Origin: Rhodospirillales bacterium
GTDB taxonomy: Bacteria; Pseudomonadota; Alphaproteobacteria; Rhodospirillales; UBA2165
Direction of reading: 5' to 3'
DNA length: 64,000 nucleotides
NCBI GenBank assembly: GCA_012960465.1
Contig: DUBF01000148.1
Coordinates: 18,032 to 82,031, forward strand
Position 1 is the stretch's first letter. Each line of letters begins with the position of its first letter. Below, one piece after another: positions 16,578-25,692 of this stretch. The notes under the pieces are model-generated. The model had not been told where the DNA came from. It ran no database searches and worked only from the letters and a program-made list of their open reading frames with translations. Position numbers and translations under genes: made by a program.

Positions 16578-18035
16578 ATGTCTGCTCTTATGTTTCAGGG
16601 TACTGGTTCCGATGTCGGTAAATCACTCATTGTAGCGGGTCTGTGTCGTGCCCTGGTGAACCGAGGGTTGTTGGTGAAACCATTCAAGCCTCAAAACATG
16701 TCTAATAATGCGGCAGTTGTTTCAGGCGGTGGCGAGATTGGACGGGCACAAGCTTTGCAGGCAAAAGCTTGCAGGCTATCACCTCATATTGATATGAACC
16801 CTGTCCTACTCAAACCGCAATCAGATGTGGGTGCGCAGTTGGTTGTGATGGGTAAAGTTGAAGGGAATTATCCGGCGAAAGAATATCAAGCAAAAAAGAT
16901 TGAGTTATTAGATGTTGTGATGGATGCTGCTCAGCGCCTTAAAAAAGAAGCAGATATTCTTTTGATTGAAGGTGCAGGAAGTGCTGCAGAAGTTAATCTG
17001 CGAGAAAACGATATTGCCAATATGGGCTTTGCAGTTGCTACGCAAACGCCGGTAGTCCTCGTAGCTGATATTGATAGAGGTGGCGTAATTGCAAGTATTG
17101 TTGGAACGTGGGAGTTGCTGCCAGAAGAGGAGCGCAAGTTAATTTCGGGTTATATAATTAATAAATTTCGCGGCGACGTCAATTTGTTCAAAAGTGGTAT
17201 CGAGATAATTGAAAAAAAGACTGGATTATCGTGTTTTGGTGTTATTCCATTTGTGCCGGAGGCTACGAGGTTGCCCCAAGAGGATGCCCACTCTTTAGAA
17301 AATACTACGCGCAACCAAAGTGGCGGAGAGATTAAAATTGTTGTGCCACAATTAGCTCATATCTCTAACTATGATGATTTTGACCCACTTATTGCGGAGC
17401 CCGATGTTGATTTACAATTTATTAAACGTGGAGAGGTTTTACCAGGTGATGCGGATCTGGTCATCTTGCCCGGTTCTAAAACGACTACTGCTGATTTAGT
17501 AGATCTAAGAATACAAGGCTGGGATATAGATATTAAGGCTCATCTCCGGCGAGGAGGCCATGTTTACGGTATTTGTGCTGGTTATCAAATGCTGGGCAAT
17601 CAGATAAATGATCCTGAAAATTTGGAGGGCGAAGTTGCTTCAATTGAGGGACTTGGACTTTTGGACATTCAAACTAGGATGGGTGGCGATAAGACTTTAA
17701 CTGAAGTTTCAGTAGACTCCTGTCTGGGTTTTGGAGAGTTTCAGGGCTACGAAATGCATATAGGTCAAACTGTGGGCCCCGATTGTAGCAGGCCTTTTGG
17801 TAAAGTAGACGGTAGAAATACAGGGGCCGTTTCTCCAGATGGAAATGTTGGGGGCTGTTATGTGCACGGCCTATTTTCTAATGACGCATTTCGTCACTCA
17901 ATTCTTTCAAGTCTAAAAGATAGAAAAGCAACTGGTGTTGCCTATGATCTTCAAGTTGAAGAAGCTTTAGATAGTGTTTCCATAGCTTTTGAGAAAGCAT
18001 TGAATATTGATAGATTGTTGGCTTCTGCACGTTAA
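16578..18035 (+). CDS. cobQ: Cobyric acid synthase
   Basis: A 485-residue glutamine-dependent amidotransferase (also CbiP) that amidates positions b, d, e and g of adenosylcobyrinic acid a,c-diamide. The N-terminal synthetase domain opens FQGTGSDVGKSLIVAG and has KPFKPQNMSNNA. The C-terminal glutaminase domain has the nucleophile in VYGICAGYQMLG (Cys near residue 333) and the His in CYVHGLFSND. The length is typical. It is the last gene of the cobU-W-N-O-Q run and faces cbiB. Confidence 0.96.
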   Translation: MSALMFQGTGSDVGKSLIVAGLCRALVNRGLLVKPFKPQNMSNNAAVVSGGGEIGRAQALQAKACRLSPHIDMNPVLLKPQSDVGAQLVVMGKVEGNYPAKEYQAKKIELLDVVMDAAQRLKKEADILLIEGAGSAAEVNLRENDIANMGFAVATQTPVVLVADIDRGGVIASIVGTWELLPEEERKLISGYIINKFRGDVNLFKSGIEIIEKKTGLSCFGVIPFVPEATRLPQEDAHSLENTTRNQSGGEIKIVVPQLAHISNYDDFDPLIAEPDVDLQFIKRGEVLPGDADLVILPGSKTTTADLVDLRIQGWDIDIKAHLRRGGHVYGICAGYQMLGNQINDPENLEGEVASIEGLGLLDIQTRMGGDKTLTEVSVDSCLGFGEFQGYEMHIGQTVGPDCSRPFGKVDGRNTGAVSPDGNVGGCYVHGLFSNDAFRHSILSSLKDRKATGVAYDLQVEEALDSVSIAFEKALNIDRLLASAR

Positions 18036-18064
18036 TTTTGATAAAAATAGCGCCGTGATGTGTT

Positions 18065-19054
18065 TTAGTTATGGATGTTCAATCCTGTCAAAAATACAAG
18101 TAAAGCCGCTAATAAAAGACATGCGTTTACGTAGAGTAATAAACCTTTACTAATATCCTCATCAGTCGCATCAGGAGTACTACCCTCGACGGCAATTCCA
18201 ACCCAATCGCCATCGATCGTTTGATCGCTGTAGTCGCGGGGTCCGGCCAATCTTAAGTTAAGGGCCCCAGCCATTGCAGATTCGGGAAATCCGGCATTAA
18301 TCGATAGTTGTTTTCTTGCATCGTGTGTAATGGCTATCCATGATCTTTTAGCTTCACTTTGACCCCAGGTGAATGCTGCAATACACAGCATAAGTGCTGA
18401 CAGTCGCGCGGGAATAAAATTCGCAAGGTCGTCCATGCGGGCAGCAGCCCACCCAAAATAAAGGTAACGATCATTCTTGTATCCGATCATACTATCGGCA
18501 GTATTAAGCATTTTATATGCTAGCACGCCGGGTAGGCCAAAAAGTGTTGCCCAAAATATTGGAGCCACTACACCATCGGAGAAATTTTCTGATAAAGATT
18601 CAATAGCCGCGCGAGCAATGCCATGGTCATCAAGATTTTTTGTGTCTCGGCCGACAATTTTCCCTGCGGCAGATCGTGCATTTTCGATATCATCACTTTT
18701 CAGAGCAGAGGCGACGGCAAATACATGTTGATAGAGGCTCTTGCTAGCGATCATCGTAGAGAGCAGCAATGCCTCCAATATCCAGCCATAAGGAATGAAC
18801 GATAATAGGAATACTAGTCCCAAACCAATGCTGGCGGCTAATACTAAAATTATAATTACTGCATAAATACCTTTTATTCGTTGAGATCTGGTCTCGTCTA
18901 ATTCGTCATTTAGTCGGGTATCTAGGTGTTTAATGACCCAGCCCATCATCTGGGTGGGATGGGGAATGGAGCGGTAGAATAACTTTGGATCGCCAATAAT
19001 AGCGTCAATCGTCAGTGCGAATAGTAAGGTTGGGAACATTGTAAGTTCAAACAT
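18065..19054 (-). CDS. cbiB: Adenosylcobinamide-phosphate synthase
   Basis: A 329-residue membrane protein (CbiB, also called CobD in Pseudomonas naming) that links aminopropanol phosphate to adenosylcobyric acid. The family start LTIDAIIGDPKLFYRSIPHPTQMMG-type region is clear (LDxxxGDP, HPxxxMG). So are VGRDTKNLD, ESLSENFSDGVVAPIFWA and KMLNTADSMIGYKN, which are diagnostic. About four to five membrane segments are present. It is convergent with cobQ and divergent from cbiX, with a 239-base control region between it and cbiX in which I see no riboswitch. Confidence 0.94.
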   Translation of the reverse strand: MFELTMFPTLLFALTIDAIIGDPKLFYRSIPHPTQMMGWVIKHLDTRLNDELDETRSQRIKGIYAVIIILVLAASIGLGLVFLLSFIPYGWILEALLLSTMIASKSLYQHVFAVASALKSDDIENARSAAGKIVGRDTKNLDDHGIARAAIESLSENFSDGVVAPIFWATLFGLPGVLAYKMLNTADSMIGYKNDRYLYFGWAAARMDDLANFIPARLSALMLCIAAFTWGQSEAKRSWIAITHDARKQLSINAGFPESAMAGALNLRLAGPRDYSDQTIDGDWVGIAVEGSTPDATDEDISKGLLLYVNACLLLAALLVFLTGLNIHN

Positions 19055-19293
19055 TTCTGATTTCTATCAGGGAGGATTTAAACCGTCAATTAGGTAACTA
19101 TTTTTCTAACTTTGATTTATAAAAAATCTTTAGCTGCAGTGACTGATCCTTTATGATGCGATACCTTGGTAAACTATTGTATAAAGTTCAGTAAATGTCT
19201 TTGTTGAGTGACTAAGCAAAAATACCCATTAATAATGGACTAACTTAGGTAAGTTTAAATAAGTCCGAGAAGTTTTTTTTTACGAGGCTTTAC

Positions 19294-20403
19294 ATGTTAA
19301 AAACTGGTATCATCATCTGCGGACACGGTAGCCGTTCGAAGAGTGCAGAGAGCGAGTTTGGCTCTTTGGCCATAGCTGTAAGAAAACGGTTTCCCAATAC
19401 TCCTGTCGAGTATGGTTTTTTGGAATATTCTTCACCTAATATTCATATGGGCTTGGACGCTCTTAGGGAAGCAGGTGTCGAGCAAATTATAGCTGTACCT
19501 GGAATGTTATTTGCCGCCACTCATGCAAAGAATGATATTCCATCCGTTTTGGTTTCATATCAAAAGAAGTACCCTGGTATAGAAATTAAATATGGCCGAG
19601 AACTGGCGCTAGACTCTAAAATGATTGCTGCGTTTGAAGCGAGGATCATGGAGAGTTTGGGTGTTGATCATGTTCATGATGGAGATTTATATAATACGAT
19701 GTTGGTTGTTGTTGGTAGAGGTACTTCAGACACATACGCTAACGCGGAGGCAGCTAAATTAACACGAATAGTTACTGAAAATTTAGGTTTTGGTTGGTCA
19801 GAGACGGTATATTCGGGTGTTACTTTTCCATCCGTTGGCCAAGGATTGGAAATGGCTATTAAATTAAATTATAAAAAAATAGTCGTGGCACCGTACTTCC
19901 TCTTTTCTGGTCGCTTAATTGATAGAATACAAAATTATGTTGACCGAGTTGCGGACGGCGCCCCTGATGTTAAATTTTTTAAGGCGAATTATCTCTCTGA
20001 CCAAAGAAATGTGATAGACACGTTTGTAGATCGGATTGAAGAGGCAAAACAAGGACTTGTGAAAGATAGCCATAATTTAATGGCTTCATTTGAAGCTCGT
20101 CTGTCTCGAGGTGAAGTCGAAATTCACCATCATCATGCAGAGTATCACCCGATTATGGATCCAGAAGATGAAGAGGCTTCTGGGATACATACTCACACGC
20201 ACGATCATGAAAGTTCCCATGAGCATTCTCACGGGCATACACATGCTAAATATAAACATATTGCTCATCCAAATGGGCCCAGAACAATGATAGATCAGGG
20301 AGTCTGTTGTTGTTTTATGAGCCAGTTTCCCCAAGACGTTATAGATGACGAGCGCATGCTTCGAAATAAATTAATAACTCAGAATAAAAAAATCAAAACA
20401 TGA
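19294..20403 (+). CDS. cbiX: Sirohydrochlorin cobaltochelatase CbiX (long form) with His-rich tail
   Basis: A 369-residue chelatase of the CbiX/SirB family, with two chelatase repeats: residues about 1-125, starting IIICGHGSRSKS with catalytic His11, and about 130-260, containing VVVGRGTSD. It inserts cobalt into sirohydrochlorin or a related early precorrin. The C-terminal extension is remarkable. HHHH at residues 278-281 opens a segment running to about 327 with alternating His (HTHTHDH, HEHSHGHTH). A Cys triplet at 338-340 (GVCCCFMSQF) follows, possibly a cluster or metal site as in long CbiX proteins of Bacillus. Its stop overlaps a 40-codon ORF by four bases. Confidence 0.92.
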   Translation: MLKTGIIICGHGSRSKSAESEFGSLAIAVRKRFPNTPVEYGFLEYSSPNIHMGLDALREAGVEQIIAVPGMLFAATHAKNDIPSVLVSYQKKYPGIEIKYGRELALDSKMIAAFEARIMESLGVDHVHDGDLYNTMLVVVGRGTSDTYANAEAAKLTRIVTENLGFGWSETVYSGVTFPSVGQGLEMAIKLNYKKIVVAPYFLFSGRLIDRIQNYVDRVADGAPDVKFFKANYLSDQRNVIDTFVDRIEEAKQGLVKDSHNLMASFEARLSRGEVEIHHHHAEYHPIMDPEDEEASGIHTHTHDHESSHEHSHGHTHAKYKHIAHPNGPRTMIDQGVCCCFMSQFPQDVIDDERMLRNKLITQNKKIKT

Positions 20404-20522
20404 AGCCATGCTGTGGGCGTATTTTAATGACTGTGGATGTTAGTTTAGATTATTTGCATAAGTCGGGTAAGAAAATGATCCAGCCGACTCAAGTTAATAT
20501 ATGTTTAGGCGGAAATACATGA
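20400..20522 (+). CDS. Unnamed 40-residue ORF bridging cbiX and cobH
   Basis: This small frame starts with an ATG overlapping the cbiX stop (ATGA at 20400-20403). It ends with a TGA overlapping the cobH ATG (ATGA at 20519-20522), so it fills the gap exactly and continues the four-base coupling seen in the genes downstream. The product begins MKPCCGRIL and is otherwise polar, with no membrane helix and three Cys in all. I recognise no family. It could be a small metal or cofactor protein, or only a translated spacer that keeps ribosomes moving from cbiX into cobH. No database check was possible. Confidence 0.4.
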   Translation: MKPCCGRILMTVDVSLDYLHKSGKKMIQPTQVNICLGGNT

Positions 20523-21148
20523 ACTACTTGCGTGATCCTGATAAAATTTACCGTGCTTCCTTTGAAGCAATTACCAGCGAAGTTGATTTATCTAAATTTC
20601 CTGAAGGTCTTCATAATATTGTTCTGCGTCTTGTTCATGCGATAGCAATACCAGAAATTATTGATGATATTGTGTGGGATGGTGATGTAGTGGAAAATGC
20701 AAGTGTTAGTTTGGCAAATGCTAAGCCGATCATCGTTGACGCTAATATGGTATCAGCGGGTATTATAAAAGGTCGGTTACCCGAAGGTTCACAAGTTAAA
20801 TGTTTTCTCAATGATGGCAGCGTACCTGACATCGCAAAGTCAATGGCTACAACGCGCTCGGCTGCGGCGGTTGAGTTGTGGCGTCCATTCTTGGACGGTG
20901 CAATCGTGTCTATTGGTAACGCGCCGACAGCTCTATTTCATTTAATTGATATGCTTGATGATTCTACATGTCCAAGACCGGCAGTGATATTTGGGTTTCC
21001 GGTTGGTTTTGTTGGAGCTGCCGAATCTAAATCTTATTTAATAGAAAAAAATTTAGGTATTCCCTACATTACACTTACAGGTAGAATTGGTGGTTCAGCG
21101 TTAGCTGCGGCAGCGGTCAATGCGATTCTACTTGGAGGTACTATATGA
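20519..21148 (+). CDS. cobH: Precorrin-8X methylmutase
   Basis: A 209-residue enzyme (CobH/CbiC) that moves the methyl group from C11 to C12 to give hydrogenobyrinic or cobyrinic acid. Characteristic segments are YLRDPDKIYRASFEAI, the catalytic-His-containing VLRLVHAIAIPE, IIVDANMVSAGI, and TGRIGGSALAAAAVNAI at the end. I chose the ATG at 20519 because GGCGGA lies six bases upstream and family members start near this point; the ATG at 20501 adds six residues. It overlaps cobL by four bases. Confidence 0.95.
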   Translation: MNYLRDPDKIYRASFEAITSEVDLSKFPEGLHNIVLRLVHAIAIPEIIDDIVWDGDVVENASVSLANAKPIIVDANMVSAGIIKGRLPEGSQVKCFLNDGSVPDIAKSMATTRSAAAVELWRPFLDGAIVSIGNAPTALFHLIDMLDDSTCPRPAVIFGFPVGFVGAAESKSYLIEKNLGIPYITLTGRIGGSALAAAAVNAILLGGTI

Positions 21149-22341
21149 CGGCTTGGCTTACTATTATTGGGATTGGTGAAGACGGACTTCCAGGGCTTGG
21201 AACCCTAGCAAGAGAGGTTATTGACGATGCAGAGTTCTTATTCGGTGGAGAACGTCATTTTGCACTCGTTGGTAAAAAGGGGTTGATTTGGAAATCGCCG
21301 CTAGAAGATAGTTTTGCCGAGCTCGATCAACTTCGGGGTAAAAAGGTAGTTGTAATTGCGACTGGTGATCCTATGTGGTTTGGCATTGGTGCCACTCTCG
21401 GCCGTCGTTACGGGCCAGATGCGATAAAAATTATCCCCTCTTCTTCGGCTTTTTCGCTCGTCGCCGCTCGATTGACTTGGTCACTGAACGAAATCGACTG
21501 CATAACGGTACATGGCCGGGACCTTGATCGAGTGAAGGCTTTTTTGATGCCGGGGAATAAACTTATTGTTTTGACTAATGACGGCAACACCCCTGGTCAG
21601 ATTGCAGGGCTTTTAAAAGATACTGGTTTTGGTGGAAGCTTGCTTATAGTTTTTTCTCAAATGGGAGGAACTGAAGAACGACGTTTTGAAGGTACGGCAA
21701 TCGATTGGGATCACGATGCAATACCTGATCTGAATACTGTTGCAATCGAGTGTTTAGCGGATGAGGGACTAATACTTAAAGCCCGTATTCCAGGTCTGCC
21801 CGACGATGTTTTTGAGCATGATGGTCAATTGACTAAGCGTGAAGTTCGGGCAATCACGGTCTCATCTTTAGCTCCCATGCCAGGGCAGATGCTGTGGGAT
21901 ATTGGTGCAGGTTGCGGATCTATTGGTATTGAATGGTTGCGTGGAACTCTAAATGCAAGAGCGATTGCAATTGAGCATAATATGGACCGGCTTGGGATGA
22001 TTAACAGAAATGCTTTGGCTTTGGGCGTTCCCGAATTAAAAGTAATATTTGGGGAAGCCTTGACTGAAATTATTGGCTTACCTTCTCCGGATGCCGTTTT
22101 TATAGGTGGGGGCCTCACAACGGATGGTTTGCTAGAATACTGCTGGCAAAATCTAAGGCCTGGTGGGCGCTTAGTTGCAAATGCAGTAACGTTTGAAAGT
22201 GAGAGACGTTTGTTTGAAGCCCGTGAGAAGTTAGGTGGTGATTTAAATAAAATAGAAATCTCGCGAGCTCAAGCTATGGGAGATTATACTAGTTGGCATG
22301 GTCTCATGCCTGTAACACAATTAAAAATAATCAAAACATGA
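21145..22341 (+). CDS. cobL: Precorrin-6Y C5,15-methyltransferase (decarboxylating), CbiE-CbiT fusion
   Basis: A 398-residue fused enzyme. The N-terminal CbiE-like methyltransferase domain (about residues 1-205) opens LTIIGIGEDGLPGL and has VVVIATGDPMWFGIG. The C-terminal CbiT-like domain (about 215-390) carries the SAM motif WDIGAGCGSIGIEW near residue 250. It methylates C5 and C15 and removes the acetate carboxyl. ATGA overlaps at both ends tie it to cobH and cobI. Confidence 0.95.
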   Translation: MTAWLTIIGIGEDGLPGLGTLAREVIDDAEFLFGGERHFALVGKKGLIWKSPLEDSFAELDQLRGKKVVVIATGDPMWFGIGATLGRRYGPDAIKIIPSSSAFSLVAARLTWSLNEIDCITVHGRDLDRVKAFLMPGNKLIVLTNDGNTPGQIAGLLKDTGFGGSLLIVFSQMGGTEERRFEGTAIDWDHDAIPDLNTVAIECLADEGLILKARIPGLPDDVFEHDGQLTKREVRAITVSSLAPMPGQMLWDIGAGCGSIGIEWLRGTLNARAIAIEHNMDRLGMINRNALALGVPELKVIFGEALTEIIGLPSPDAVFIGGGLTTDGLLEYCWQNLRPGGRLVANAVTFESERRLFEAREKLGGDLNKIEISRAQAMGDYTSWHGLMPVTQLKIIKT

Positions 22342-23051
22342 ATAATAAAGTAAAAATTTGGGGACTTGGTATCGGACCTGGGGATCCAGATTTAATTACC
22401 GTGAAAGCCCTGAAAATTCTCCAAGAAGTGGATGTGATTGCCTATCCAACCTTGGATGGAGGTGAGAGTTTAGCACGTTCGATTGCCAAGCCGCATCTGA
22501 CCTCAAATCAGGAAGAAATTATAATTTCAATCCCAATGCTTAGTGATCGATATCCAGCCCAAGGTGTTTATGATTCTGCCGCTATAAAAATTAGTGCGGC
22601 GGTTCACGCTGGTAAATCGGTCGCAATTTTATGTGAAGGAGATCCGTTTTTCTATGGATCGTTTATGTATCTGTTTGTCCGACTTTCAGAAAACCATTTA
22701 GTTAGAGTGGTGCCGGGCGTGACATCATTGGCAGCCTGCTCATCTGCATTAGCTTTGCCGCTTGCCGCACGTAATGACGTTATTTCTGTAATACCGGGAC
22801 CTTTGGATGAAAAGGATTTAGAAGAGCGATTGCTGACAACTAATGTCGCAGCCATTATTAAGGTTGGTCGTCATTTGGGGAAAATAAAACGTATATTGAG
22901 GAAAATTGGTGTCATTGATAATGCCCATTATATTGAACGTGCGACTATGGACAATCAGCATATTAGACTTTTGAGCGAGATGGATGGTGACACTGCTCCT
23001 TATTTTTCAATGATCATTGTACGGTTGAGTGGAGATATATTAGAATTATGA
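22338..23051 (+). CDS. cobI: Precorrin-2 C20-methyltransferase
   Basis: A 237-residue SAM-dependent methyltransferase (CobI/CbiL). It opens IWGLGIGPGDPDLITVKAL, then shows VIAYP, a GDPFFYGSFMYL loop near residue 100 and RVVPGVTSL, all standard for tetrapyrrole methyltransferases of the C20 group. I set the start at the ATG in the ATGA overlap with cobL; an upstream in-frame start would add 15 unrelated residues. Sequence alone does not say whether it prefers metal-free precorrin-2 or its cobalt form. Confidence 0.93.
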   Translation: MNNKVKIWGLGIGPGDPDLITVKALKILQEVDVIAYPTLDGGESLARSIAKPHLTSNQEEIIISIPMLSDRYPAQGVYDSAAIKISAAVHAGKSVAILCEGDPFFYGSFMYLFVRLSENHLVRVVPGVTSLAACSSALALPLAARNDVISVIPGPLDEKDLEERLLTTNVAAIIKVGRHLGKIKRILRKIGVIDNAHYIERATMDNQHIRLLSEMDGDTAPYFSMIIVRLSGDILEL

Positions 23052-24886
23052 AGGTGAAGTCCCCCGCTTTCGTCGTCTTAAACAAAACGGGTGCCAAATT
23101 AGCCCGTAAATTAGTTCCTCATGTGTATGGCGCAGAGGTCCACGGGCTTAAAGCGCGGGTCCCCGAAGTTGATTTCCCATTTGAGAAGACTGTTGATCAT
23201 CTGCGTATGCTATTTATCGAAGATCGGGCCATCATTGCCTTATTATCGGCAGGTATCGTCATTCGAGCATTGGGACCGTTACTGGCGGATAAAACTCATG
23301 AACCACCGGTGTTGGTAATATCTGAGGATGGAAAATCTGTTGTACCATTGTTGGGTGGGCATTTTGGCGCAAATGATCTTACTAGTATAATTTCTAAAGT
23401 TTTAAAAGTTAAGCCGAGCATTACAACCGCTGGTGATACGCGGTATGGAATAGCGCTTGATAATCCTCCGATAGGTTGGCGAGTCGCTAACCGCGATGCT
23501 GCTAAACCGATCATGGCGGCTTTATTAAATAATGAACCTGTATTTATTAAAAACGAAACATTGAATGGCGTTGACGTGGCTTGGCTTTCAGAATTTGATT
23601 TCTCGGTATCTGAGAGCCCCCCGCAAAAAGTTCGAGTTACCTATTTCGATTTTCCTGAAAAAACTAAGGATTTGATACTTTCGCCAGGCGTGCTTACGCT
23701 GGGAATTGGCTGCGAGAGGGGTGTTGATTCAAATGAACTTTTAACTTTTCTGTCTTTAGTTTTTAAAAAACACAATCTTGGTAAACATGCGATTGCATGT
23801 ATTGCTACCATCGATATCAAAGAAGATGAAGGAGCTATTCGTAATGTCGCAAATTTGTGGGAGGTGCCGCTACGTTTGTTTGAAGCAGCAGTTCTGGAAA
23901 AAGAAACACCTCGTCTGACGGATCCATCTGATTATGTTTTTTCTACCGTTGGCAGCCATAGCGTAAGTGAGGCTTCAGCTCTGGCTGCCGCAGGACCCGA
24001 TGCGGAGCTGATCGTTCCCAAACAAAAACACGGAGGTATAACCTGCGCTGTAGCCTTGTCATCACGTATTATTAAGCCTGAAAAAGTCGGAAGAGGGTGT
24101 GGACGTTTGGCTGTGATTGGAATTGGCCCTGGCTCTAATGATTGGCGGGCCCCAGAAGCAACGAACGAAATTTCCAGGGCAACTGAGATTATTGGCTATA
24201 AGCTTTATTTGGATTTATTAGGCCCTCTCATCGAAGGTAAAAATCGCTATGATTATCCTCTAGGTGAAGAGCGCGATCGAGTTGCAGAAGCACTTAGAAT
24301 GGCGGCTGAGGGTAAGGAAGTCGCGCTTGTTTCCAGCGGTGATGCGGGGATTTATGCTATGGCGTGTTTGGTGTTTGAATTGATAGAACACGGTATTATG
24401 GGAAATGTTAAACCGGAATGGCAACGAATTGATGTCCATGTTGTTCCAGGTATCTCGGCTTTGCAGGCGGCCGCGGCTAAGATTGGTGCCCCATTAGGTC
24501 ATGATTTTTGTACTATTTCTCTTTCTGATCTGTTGACCCCTTGGGAAGTAATTGAAAAGCGTTTGGAGGCTGCTGCTAAAGGTGACTTTATCATAGCGCT
24601 TTACAACCCAGTTTCAATCAAACGGCGAAAGCAATTAGGTTTTGCCCGCGATATTTTATTAAACTACCGTTCAGCAGGGACACCAGTTGTTTTAGCAAAG
24701 AATCTTGGTCGTGAAGAGGAACAGGTTGATGTAATTACCTTAAATGAACTAAATGCTGAAAAGGTCGACATGCTGACGGTTTTACTGGTTGGCAGTTCCC
24801 AAACGCGACTGCTGACGCTCAATAATGATAAATCGTATGTATATACGCCACGTGGTTATGGTGATAAAAAGGAAAATTTTAAATGA
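23048..24886 (+). CDS. cbiGJ: CbiG-CobJ fusion: cobalt-precorrin-5A hydrolase / precorrin-3B C17-methyltransferase
   Basis: A 612-residue two-enzyme protein. Residues 1 to about 345 are CbiG-like: LLSAGIVIRALGPLLADK, VVPLLGGHFGANDL, and the CbiG/CobE C-terminal part with LGIGCERGVDSNELL and STVGSHSVSEASALAAAG. From about residue 350 a CobJ/CbiH domain begins (RLAVIGIGPGSND) with SSGDAGIYAMA, VVPGISALQAAAA and ALYNPVS. CobJ methylates C17 with ring contraction; CbiG opens the delta-lactone and releases C20 as acetaldehyde in the cobalt-first route. The fusion is seen in other proteobacteria. Four-base overlaps join it to cobI and cobM. Confidence 0.93.
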   Translation: MKVKSPAFVVLNKTGAKLARKLVPHVYGAEVHGLKARVPEVDFPFEKTVDHLRMLFIEDRAIIALLSAGIVIRALGPLLADKTHEPPVLVISEDGKSVVPLLGGHFGANDLTSIISKVLKVKPSITTAGDTRYGIALDNPPIGWRVANRDAAKPIMAALLNNEPVFIKNETLNGVDVAWLSEFDFSVSESPPQKVRVTYFDFPEKTKDLILSPGVLTLGIGCERGVDSNELLTFLSLVFKKHNLGKHAIACIATIDIKEDEGAIRNVANLWEVPLRLFEAAVLEKETPRLTDPSDYVFSTVGSHSVSEASALAAAGPDAELIVPKQKHGGITCAVALSSRIIKPEKVGRGCGRLAVIGIGPGSNDWRAPEATNEISRATEIIGYKLYLDLLGPLIEGKNRYDYPLGEERDRVAEALRMAAEGKEVALVSSGDAGIYAMACLVFELIEHGIMGNVKPEWQRIDVHVVPGISALQAAAAKIGAPLGHDFCTISLSDLLTPWEVIEKRLEAAAKGDFIIALYNPVSIKRRKQLGFARDILLNYRSAGTPVVLAKNLGREEEQVDVITLNELNAEKVDMLTVLLVGSSQTRLLTLNNDKSYVYTPRGYGDKKENFK

Positions 24887-25638
24887 CGGTTCACTTCATT
24901 GGCGCTGGCCCAGGTGCCCCTGACCTCATTACGGTACGTGGTCTTAATTACATAAAGGCCAGCCAGGTGTGCCTTTATGCCGGCTCCCTTGTACCTGAAG
25001 AAGTAGTGGCAGAGGCCCCGAATGATGCAGAAGTAATTGATACGGCGCCATTGCACCTTGATCAGATCATTGAGAAAATCAACGAAGCAGACCAGGATGG
25101 ATTGGATGTGGCGCGAGTGCATTCAGGTGATCCATCTATATATGGTGCAATAGCTGAACAAATGCGCCGGCTTGATGCCCTTGACATTAATTATGATGTT
25201 ACGCCTGGTGTTCCTGCCTTTGCTGCAGCGGCAGCCGTGTTGAATCAAGAACTTACGCTTCCCGAAGTCTCCCAAACAGTCATAGTTACCAGGACTGCAG
25301 GCAAGGCATCTAACATGCCAAAGGGTGAAGAGTTGGCTTCTTTGGCGACTTCAAAGGCAACCCTCGCAATACATCTTTCTATACGAAATTTAAAGAAAAT
25401 TATTGAAGACCTCGTCCCTTATTATGGAGAAAACTGCCCTGTCTATATTGTATATAGGGTCACATGGCCGGACCAAAAAATAATCTCTGGTACACTCTCC
25501 GATATACGGGCAAAAGTCCGTGCGGCGAAAATTACAAGGACAGCACTGATTATGGTAGGTAGGGTCTTTAGCACTACTGATTTCATCGATAGTCGTTTAT
25601 ATTCAAAAGATCACAAACATGTGTTGCGCCCTCGTTAA
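24883..25638 (+). CDS. cobM: Precorrin-4 C11-methyltransferase
   Basis: A 251-residue tetrapyrrole methyltransferase (CobM/CbiF). It opens VHFIGAGPGAPDLITVRG and has VCLYAGSLVPEEV, the C11-enzyme hallmark. VARVHSGDPSIYGAIAEQM, YDVTPGVPAFAAAAA and the C-terminal VYRVTWPDQKI follow. The start overlaps cbiGJ by four bases. It ends the coupled cobH-to-cobM series and faces cobK. Confidence 0.96.
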   Translation: MTVHFIGAGPGAPDLITVRGLNYIKASQVCLYAGSLVPEEVVAEAPNDAEVIDTAPLHLDQIIEKINEADQDGLDVARVHSGDPSIYGAIAEQMRRLDALDINYDVTPGVPAFAAAAAVLNQELTLPEVSQTVIVTRTAGKASNMPKGEELASLATSKATLAIHLSIRNLKKIIEDLVPYYGENCPVYIVYRVTWPDQKIISGTLSDIRAKVRAAKITRTALIMVGRVFSTTDFIDSRLYSKDHKHVLRPR

Positions 25639-25692
25639 CCATCGTTTCAATTGATATTTTCTACTAGGTGAAATTTGGGTAAATATGAAGAG

